Shown: positions 59,054-64,000 of the stretch, in pieces
Numbering within the stretch: the stretch's first letter is position 1
Layout: each line of letters opens with the position of its first letter
Source of the DNA: Lutibacter profundi
Lineage (GTDB): Bacteria > Bacteroidota > Bacteroidia > Flavobacteriales > Flavobacteriaceae
DNA: 64,000 bases
Assembly (NCBI RefSeq): GCF_001543325.1
Contig: NZ_CP013355.1
Span: forward strand, 434,001 to 498,000
Direction: 5' to 3'
Made by a program: the position numbers and the translations under genes
The notes under the pieces: model-generated
Told to the model about the DNA's origin: nothing
The model's database searches: none
Seen by the model: only the letters and a program-made list of their open reading frames with translations

Positions 59054-60418
59054 AATGGTACTAATTGTTTTAATAACAATTTTAAGGTCTATTAAAATAT
59101 TTCGCTCTTTAATATAGTATAAATCGTACATCAATTTTTTTTGTTGATCTTCAACGGTACTGGCATAGGGATGCATTACCTGTGCCCAACCTGTTAAACC
59201 AGGTTTAATTACGTGACGAATAGCGTAAAAAGGCAACTCTTTTTCTAATTTTTCAACAAACTCTGGTCTTTCTGGTCTTGGGCCAATTAAACTCATATCA
59301 TTTTTAAGAACATTTATAAACTGAGGTATTTCATCAATTCTTGATTTTCTTAAAATTCTACCAAAGGGAGTAATTCTTACATCATTTTTTCTAGCCCAAA
59401 CAGCACCATTTTTCTCTGAATTAGCAATCATAGTTCTAAATTTAATAATTATAAATTTTTTACCATGTTTACCTACTCTTATTTGTTTGTACAATAATTT
59501 ACCTCTGTTGCCAATTATATTTCCAATTAAAACAAAAGGTATTAGAAGTAAAAAAAATAGGATTCCAATCAACGAAAAAAATAAGTCAAAACCTCTTCTA
59601 AATGTTAAATACAAATTATTTTGATGACTTTTACTAAAAGAAAAATAATTGTAAAAATCTTGTTTTAATTGATATTCAGAAATACGGTTTGTGTCTTCCT
59701 CTATAAAACTATCTATTGATCGGATCATTAACCCCTTTTCAAAAAGCTCTATTAACTGTGAGTTTAAGGTGTTTGTTATAAATTGAAGGCTACTTGAAGA
59801 TACTATAATTTCATTAATAAAATTAGTTCTAACCATTTGTTCTAAATTAACCGTTTCAAAACTTTCATAAGCCAATGCCGTTGAATTAGCTAAGCTTTTA
59901 TTTGATACATAGGCAACAATTTTATTTGTTCCTTTATTTTGGTTGTTTAAAATAACATTCTCTATTTGCTCAGTATCGGCAATTATAAGTATATTTTTTA
60001 AAAATTTAGGTGAAAATATCAGCTTCATATAGAAAAATCTATTAACTGATAAGGCTATTAATATCACCAAAAATAAATAAGCTATTTGGATTCTATTTTG
60101 GGGTAATTCAGGAGATAAAATTGGTGTAAAAACATAAAATAGTGTCGTAAAAACAGTTGTAATAACGGTACTTCGCAGGGTTAAATAAATATCACTTGCT
60201 ACTTTTAAATTATACATTTCAAATATTTCTCCAAAAAAATATAAATAAAAAATTAAGAGTAACATCCAAGTTAAAATTTGGGTATTTGAAAAATCAAAAT
60301 ATTGAAAATCAAAAAAAGTATCAAATAGGTATAATCCAATTAAAATAAAAGCCGCATCTAAAAAACGCAAATATATTTTTCGCTCTGAAATACTAAAATG
60401 TATATTAGAATGGGGCAT
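59033..60418 (-). CDS. WcaJ-type polyprenyl-phosphate sugar-1-phosphate transferase
   Basis: 461 aa. About five N-terminal helices (to about 140) and a Rossmann-like middle (ILIIADTEQIENVI) precede a catalytic sugar transferase domain: RRGFDLFFSLIGILFFLLLIPFVLIG, YKQIRVGKHGKKFIIIKFRTM, RKSRIDEIPQFINVLKNDMSLIGPRPERPEFVE, and PGLTGWAQVM. It transfers a sugar-1-phosphate to undecaprenyl phosphate to start surface polysaccharide. Last in the minus-strand polysaccharide cluster of this window, 51 nt after the GT2 gene. Confidence 0.93.
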   Translation of the reverse strand: MPHSNIHFSISERKIYLRFLDAAFILIGLYLFDTFFDFQYFDFSNTQILTWMLLLIFYLYFFGEIFEMYNLKVASDIYLTLRSTVITTVFTTLFYVFTPILSPELPQNRIQIAYLFLVILIALSVNRFFYMKLIFSPKFLKNILIIADTEQIENVILNNQNKGTNKIVAYVSNKSLANSTALAYESFETVNLEQMVRTNFINEIIVSSSSLQFITNTLNSQLIELFEKGLMIRSIDSFIEEDTNRISEYQLKQDFYNYFSFSKSHQNNLYLTFRRGFDLFFSLIGILFFLLLIPFVLIGNIIGNRGKLLYKQIRVGKHGKKFIIIKFRTMIANSEKNGAVWARKNDVRITPFGRILRKSRIDEIPQFINVLKNDMSLIGPRPERPEFVEKLEKELPFYAIRHVIKPGLTGWAQVMHPYASTVEDQQKKLMYDLYYIKERNILIDLKIVIKTISTILFFRGT

Positions 60419-60469
60419 TAAAAAAGTTTTAAATACAAGTTACTTAAATATTCAAAGTTATGATATTTT

Positions 60470-61219
60470 TTATAATATATATTTTTTAAAGCCATAAAAA
60501 CTCCATAGAGCAAAATAATATATGGAATTAAAAGTACTTAAATGTTCTACATTTCTATAAAAATACCATTGATGTATTAATAAATTTATCTTATTTCTAG
60601 AATGAGACTTTTTTCGAATTCTATAAATTGCTAAAGGTTTTTGTATTCCTACTGCATATTTAATTTTTTTTAGATAAAACAGCCATAAGCCCATATCTTG
60701 CCTATATAAAATTTGTGGCATTTGCCTTTTTCCCAATTTATCAATATCAATAAAGGCTGTTAAACAACTAATAGAGTTTGATTTAAGTATATCATAATAG
60801 TTTACCCTTTTAGGAACTTTAAAATCTCTCAAGTACGGATTAAGATTTTCATCATATCTATGATAAGATGCAAAAACAAAACCTTCTGTATTTTGTATGA
60901 CTTTAATTGAACTTTCTAAAAATTTAGGAAACCACAAATCATCACTATCTAAAAAAGCCATATAACTTCCTTTTGAAACTTCAATAGCTTTATTTCTAGC
61001 AACTGCAGGTCCAGAATTCTTGCTAAGTTTAATAAGTTTTATGCGTTTATCTTTATTAATAAAATCATTAATAATTTTAACGGAATTATCTGTAGAACAA
61101 TCATCTACAATAATTAATTCCCAATTTTTATAAGTTTGATTAATAACACTTTCAATAGTAGTTGCAATATATTTTTCGCAATTATAATTTGGAGTGATTA
61201 TAGATACTAATTTAGACAT
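60470..61219 (-). CDS. Glycosyltransferase family 2
   Basis: 249 aa. GT-A fold: VSIITPNYNCEKYIATTIESVINQTYKNWELIIVDDCSTDNSV at the N-terminus, with the DxD-type motif in YMAFLDSDDLWFPKFL (about 88-103). The C-terminal part is shorter than in processive enzymes, so a single-sugar transferase is expected. The donor and acceptor are unknown. It starts 7 nt after the PaaK-like gene. Confidence 0.92.
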   Translation of the reverse strand: MSKLVSIITPNYNCEKYIATTIESVINQTYKNWELIIVDDCSTDNSVKIINDFINKDKRIKLIKLSKNSGPAVARNKAIEVSKGSYMAFLDSDDLWFPKFLESSIKVIQNTEGFVFASYHRYDENLNPYLRDFKVPKRVNYYDILKSNSISCLTAFIDIDKLGKRQMPQILYRQDMGLWLFYLKKIKYAVGIQKPLAIYRIRKKSHSRNKINLLIHQWYFYRNVEHLSTFNSIYYFALWSFYGFKKYIL

Positions 61220-61226
61220 ACTTTTT

Positions 61227-62516
61227 TTAGATGATTTCTGATATAAAACTTTTTGATTTCTGCTTTTTACTAGAATTAATTTTTTGATTATCTATAATTT
61301 TAAATGTAACATCCTGCTTAAAGTGCTTAATGATTTCCTTTTTTAGCAAGAGTAAAGATCTTTTATCTAAAGTTTCTTCAATTTTAAAAATTAAGTTTCC
61401 CTTTGTTTTTTGAACTACTTGATACGTTAAAAACAGAGAATTTTCTATTCCCAAATTCTTAAAAATATAATAAATATATAAACTTGGATAGCTATTTTTA
61501 AGCCCAAAGATTACAACACCTACTCTACCCGTAATTTCTTCAATAATTAAATGATTCATACCACAAGAACATTTTTTTTCTTTTGGAGCTAATTTAATAT
61601 AATCTCCTAATTTGTAACGTATTACAGGAAAAGAAGTCATTTGTAAGTTTGTGATTACTATTTCATTAGCTATTTCTTCTACTAGTACACCTTCCATGTT
61701 TATATGCATATTTCCATTGGTACATTCAAAAGCAATAATCCCCGTTTCTGCAGCGCCATATTCGCTTATCATTTTTATTCCAAATGCATTTTTAATTTCA
61801 ATTTGATAACTGTCGAAAATCTTTTCAGAAGTACCTTTAATCATTTTTAAATGAAATGGTTTAGATAGTCCATTTTTATTAATAAACTTTGCCACTTCAT
61901 ATATCATGGATGAATATCCATGTAAATAACTTGCCTTTTTAAGCTTTTTGTTAAATTTCCGTAATGGTTTTTCATTAAAAGTGAATATTCTAAATCTATG
62001 CTGAATCTTATCTAATAATTTAAATTTTAATCGTTTAAATAAAGATAAATTATATCCCCAAAAATATCCGTTCAATTCCCAAGGGTTAACCTTATACCAC
62101 GAATATCCTCTAAAAATAGCAGCTCTATTAAAAGAATCGGCTGACTCTTCTCGTAAAAAATTTAAAGATTGCCCAGTACTTCCAGAAGTACTAGCTTTAA
62201 AAACTTTTTTAAATTTAATATTGGTAGTTATGGTTGATTTGTTTTTTATCAAATCTTCTTTAGATAAAATGGGTAATTTTTGAATATCGTCTAAAGTCTT
62301 AATATCAGAAGGATTGATTCCAACTTCATCCAATTTATATTTGTAATAATACGATTGTTTATAAGCCAACTGTACTAATTCTTGCAATTTTTTTAATTGA
62401 TATTCATAAAGTTCTAATGAAGACCATTTCTCGGTTTTTTTTAGAAACTTTAACCACTTTTTTAAAGATGGATTTCTAAAACTTTGTCCTATTTTAAATA
62501 TAAACTTATAAAACAT
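61227..62516 (-). CDS. PaaK-like adenylate-forming protein in a polysaccharide cluster
   Basis: 429 aa of the phenylacetate-CoA ligase/CapK group. The N-terminal helices (LKKLQELVQLAYKQSYYYKYKLDEVGINPSDI) precede the phosphate loop FKASTSGSTGQSLNF (about 104-118), the adenylate motif SEYGAAETGIIAFEC and the PVIRYKLGDYI hinge, with a cysteine cluster CSCGMNH. CapK proteins sit in capsule and O-antigen loci, where they may activate an acyl or other carboxylate for sugar decoration; that is inference. It overlaps the GT4 gene by 11 nt. Confidence 0.87.
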   Translation of the reverse strand: MFYKFIFKIGQSFRNPSLKKWLKFLKKTEKWSSLELYEYQLKKLQELVQLAYKQSYYYKYKLDEVGINPSDIKTLDDIQKLPILSKEDLIKNKSTITTNIKFKKVFKASTSGSTGQSLNFLREESADSFNRAAIFRGYSWYKVNPWELNGYFWGYNLSLFKRLKFKLLDKIQHRFRIFTFNEKPLRKFNKKLKKASYLHGYSSMIYEVAKFINKNGLSKPFHLKMIKGTSEKIFDSYQIEIKNAFGIKMISEYGAAETGIIAFECTNGNMHINMEGVLVEEIANEIVITNLQMTSFPVIRYKLGDYIKLAPKEKKCSCGMNHLIIEEITGRVGVVIFGLKNSYPSLYIYYIFKNLGIENSLFLTYQVVQKTKGNLIFKIEETLDKRSLLLLKKEIIKHFKQDVTFKIIDNQKINSSKKQKSKSFISEII

Positions 62517-63528
62517 TTCTCAATATTTTCAACCATTCTTTCTTTATGTTTTCACTATCAAAAGTACTTGCTTTTTTTCTCGCATTCATAGAAAGTTTAA
62601 TTGCAATTTTAGGGTTTTTAATTAATTTTTCAATTGCTTTAACTATATATTTTTCATTCTTTGGTTCTATTAAAATTCCATCCACATTATCTTCAATTAA
62701 ATAAGGTAACCCGCCTACATTTGTAGAAATTACAGGAAATCCCAAAGCCATTGCTTCAATAATACTTACCGGCATATTATCAACATTAGTTGTATTTATA
62801 AAAATATCATATTTCTTTGAAAGTTGCTGCCAATCTTCTTTTTTTAACACTCCGGTAAAAGTTATTGAATTAATTATATTTAGTTTTTTTGCCAATTGTT
62901 TAGCTTCCATTAAGGAGCCATCTTTATCTGGCCCTACCATGCATAAGGTTGCCTTTGGATATTTTTCTTTTAATTTACATAACACTTTTATGGCTAATAA
63001 AGGATTGTAAATAACATCAAAAGCTCTAACCCATAATAACTTAGGTTGTATATTCTCTCTTAATTTAAAAGTGTAATTTTTTAAATTAATTGAATTTGGT
63101 ATGTAAGAAGTTTTGAAATTTCTTTTTTTAAATTCAAATTCTAAATACTTTGAGGGTGATACATTTAAATAAGCATTATCGAAAATTAATGTTGAAAAAA
63201 ATGGCGTTTTATCTAATCTAATTGGCAAATTTCCTCCGTGTAATATGGGTATGTATCTTAATTTTAAAAATTTAGCTAATTGAGAAGTTATGAACGCATA
63301 CCAGAAATTCAACGTACTAAAAGTATCTATAACTACATAATCTGTACTTTTCCTGTATTTTATTAGGGTTAAACACATCTGTGCCAAACGTATTATTTTA
63401 TTTTGTTTCGAAGAACTTTTTATTACAGTAAACCCCTCAGTAAGTAATAAACTACTCAAGGTTTCCATTGCTGAATGGTACTTGCTTTTTTTAGCAAGAT
63501 TATTCCCTATGTAAATTATTTTTTTCAT
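62506..63528 (-). CDS. Glycosyltransferase family 4 (GT-B fold)
   Basis: 340 aa. The C-terminal GT1/GT4 domain has ATLCMVGPDKDGSLMEAKQLAKKLNI, ITFTGVLKKEDWQQLSKKYDIFINTTNVDNMPVSIIEAMALGFPVISTNVGGLPYLIEDN with the ExxxxG-type Glu near MPVSIIEAMA. The N-terminal half (VVIDTFSTLNFWYAF, YIPILHGGNLP) is the acceptor lobe. Retaining transferase for surface polysaccharide. It overlaps the upstream ligase gene by 29 nt. Confidence 0.9.
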   Translation of the reverse strand: MKKIIYIGNNLAKKSKYHSAMETLSSLLLTEGFTVIKSSSKQNKIIRLAQMCLTLIKYRKSTDYVVIDTFSTLNFWYAFITSQLAKFLKLRYIPILHGGNLPIRLDKTPFFSTLIFDNAYLNVSPSKYLEFEFKKRNFKTSYIPNSINLKNYTFKLRENIQPKLLWVRAFDVIYNPLLAIKVLCKLKEKYPKATLCMVGPDKDGSLMEAKQLAKKLNIINSITFTGVLKKEDWQQLSKKYDIFINTTNVDNMPVSIIEAMALGFPVISTNVGGLPYLIEDNVDGILIEPKNEKYIVKAIEKLIKNPKIAIKLSMNARKKASTFDSENIKKEWLKILRNVL

Positions 63529-64000
63529 TCATTAAAATTATTGAAACACTTAACCCATAAATAAATCCTGGAAATGCTATTCGCATTGCCGAATGATTAA
63601 TGGTTAAAAACCAAAATATAAAAAAGGAGCCTAAAAAAGCTTTAGCCAAAGGAGGTTGATTCCTCATGTTTTTTATAGGGACTACTATGAGTAAGAATAA
63701 AATAACCAAACCAATCATGCCATGTTCACCTAACAATCTACTTATTTCATTATGAGAAGCTACCACTTTATCTAACCTGCCTTCTCTATAAAATTTTCCG
63801 CTTCCTACACCTATTCCAAAAAAAGGATGTTCCATAAATTCTCCCAGTTCACTTTTGAAAATTTGAATTCTACCCGTACTAATGTCTTTTTTAGCAATTC
63901 CAGCAGCATTTTTGTTTGTATATCTGTTTATTAACATCCCCCCTGTTACATTGGCAGCATAAATCCATAAAACAATACCAATCACAAAAATTAATCCAAT
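63500..64000 (-). CDS. O-antigen ligase/polymerase (Wzy_C) protein, C-terminal part (5' end outside window)
   Basis: About 166 residues are visible and the frame is open to base 64000, so the start lies beyond the window; the GTG at 63985 is internal. The motif EFMEHPFFGIGVGSGKFYREG and the following ASHNEISRLLGEHGMIGLVILFLLIVVP are the periplasmic loop and helix of the Wzy_C/O-antigen ligase family (HN.xxxxLxExGxxG). Three more helices follow. It either polymerises repeat units or attaches them to lipid A or another acceptor. It leads the polysaccharide cluster and overlaps the GT4 gene by 29 nt. Confidence 0.88.
   Translation of the reverse strand: MGLIFVIGIVLWIYAANVTGGMLINRYTNKNAAGIAKKDISTGRIQIFKSELGEFMEHPFFGIGVGSGKFYREGRLDKVVASHNEISRLLGEHGMIGLVILFLLIVVPIKNMRNQPPLAKAFLGSFFIFWFLTINHSAMRIAFPGFIYGLSVSIILMNEKNNLHRE

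Overview
The window is AT-rich chromosomal DNA from a member of the Bacteroidota, most likely a marine-type Flavobacteriaceae. The grounds are promoters with the Bacteroidota -7 element TAnnTTTG and a TTG-type -33 element about 19-20 nt upstream, few purine-rich ribosome binding sites, TTG and GTG starts, an SusC/Oar-like TonB receptor, a PorV-like protein, a DUF4105 protein, and a receiver-Crp fusion regulator of flavobacterial type. No rRNA, tRNA, CRISPR array, transposase or integrase was seen.

Layout. 1-9.7 kb: the 3' end of an M1 aminopeptidase with HEAT-like repeats; an XRE regulator divergent from an M14 carboxypeptidase with a large inverted repeat between them; an Lrp regulator; a fused 2-oxoacid dehydrogenase E1; a stress cluster (receiver-Crp regulator broken by a -1 shift at an A8 run, Hsp20, a small helical protein); an RluA-type pseudouridine synthase with a probably leaderless mRNA; and a PAP2 phosphatase. 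9.7-21.4 kb: accessory DNA. Two copies of a 466-bp direct repeat, each carrying the same 131-bp MITE, are each followed by a diverged spacer, a conserved attC-like hairpin and minus-strand accessory genes. The first cassette ends in a 5'-truncated Toprim-like fragment. The second holds a tight three-gene operon: a sacsin-type ATPase with a NOV_C/DUF3883 nuclease-like C-terminus, an unrecognised 154-aa protein and a DUF2971 protein. Beyond it lie a tetranucleotide repeat and a decayed second DUF2971 gene, and a 35-bp imperfect direct repeat brackets this second block. Between the two repeat copies sit an SRPBCC protein, a PfkB kinase coupled to a GH13 amylase, and a membrane LytTR regulator.

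21.5-34 kb: an EamA transporter, an SF2 helicase, a mercury-resistance operon (ArsR-type regulator, MerT-MerP fusion, MerA) with its operator visible, a Kelch lipoprotein, a cold-shock protein with a long leader, the 5-oxoprolinase operon pxpABC with an Nramp-like transporter that lacks the usual metal ligands, a sirtuin and a DUF6495 protein. 34-54 kb: TonB receptor, M3 peptidase, the ribosomal operon rpsF-rpsR-rplI, priA, a di-haem peroxidase, an extremely basic secreted protein, a third MITE copy, two methyltransferases, a ZIP transporter, recQ, and the run kdsD-tatC-AhpD-like-lptB-glutaminase. 55-64 kb: phosphatidylserine synthase, a YheT hydrolase, a PorV-like protein, a DUF4105 protein, and then a minus-strand surface polysaccharide cluster that runs off the window (Wzy-like ligase, GT4, PaaK-like adenylate enzyme, GT2, WcaJ-like sugar transferase).

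The best candidate for an undescribed system is the ATPase-NOV_C / 154-aa / DUF2971 operon at 16.7-20.1 kb together with the repeat and hairpin modules that seem to have delivered it. Its defence role is an inference from domain content and context.
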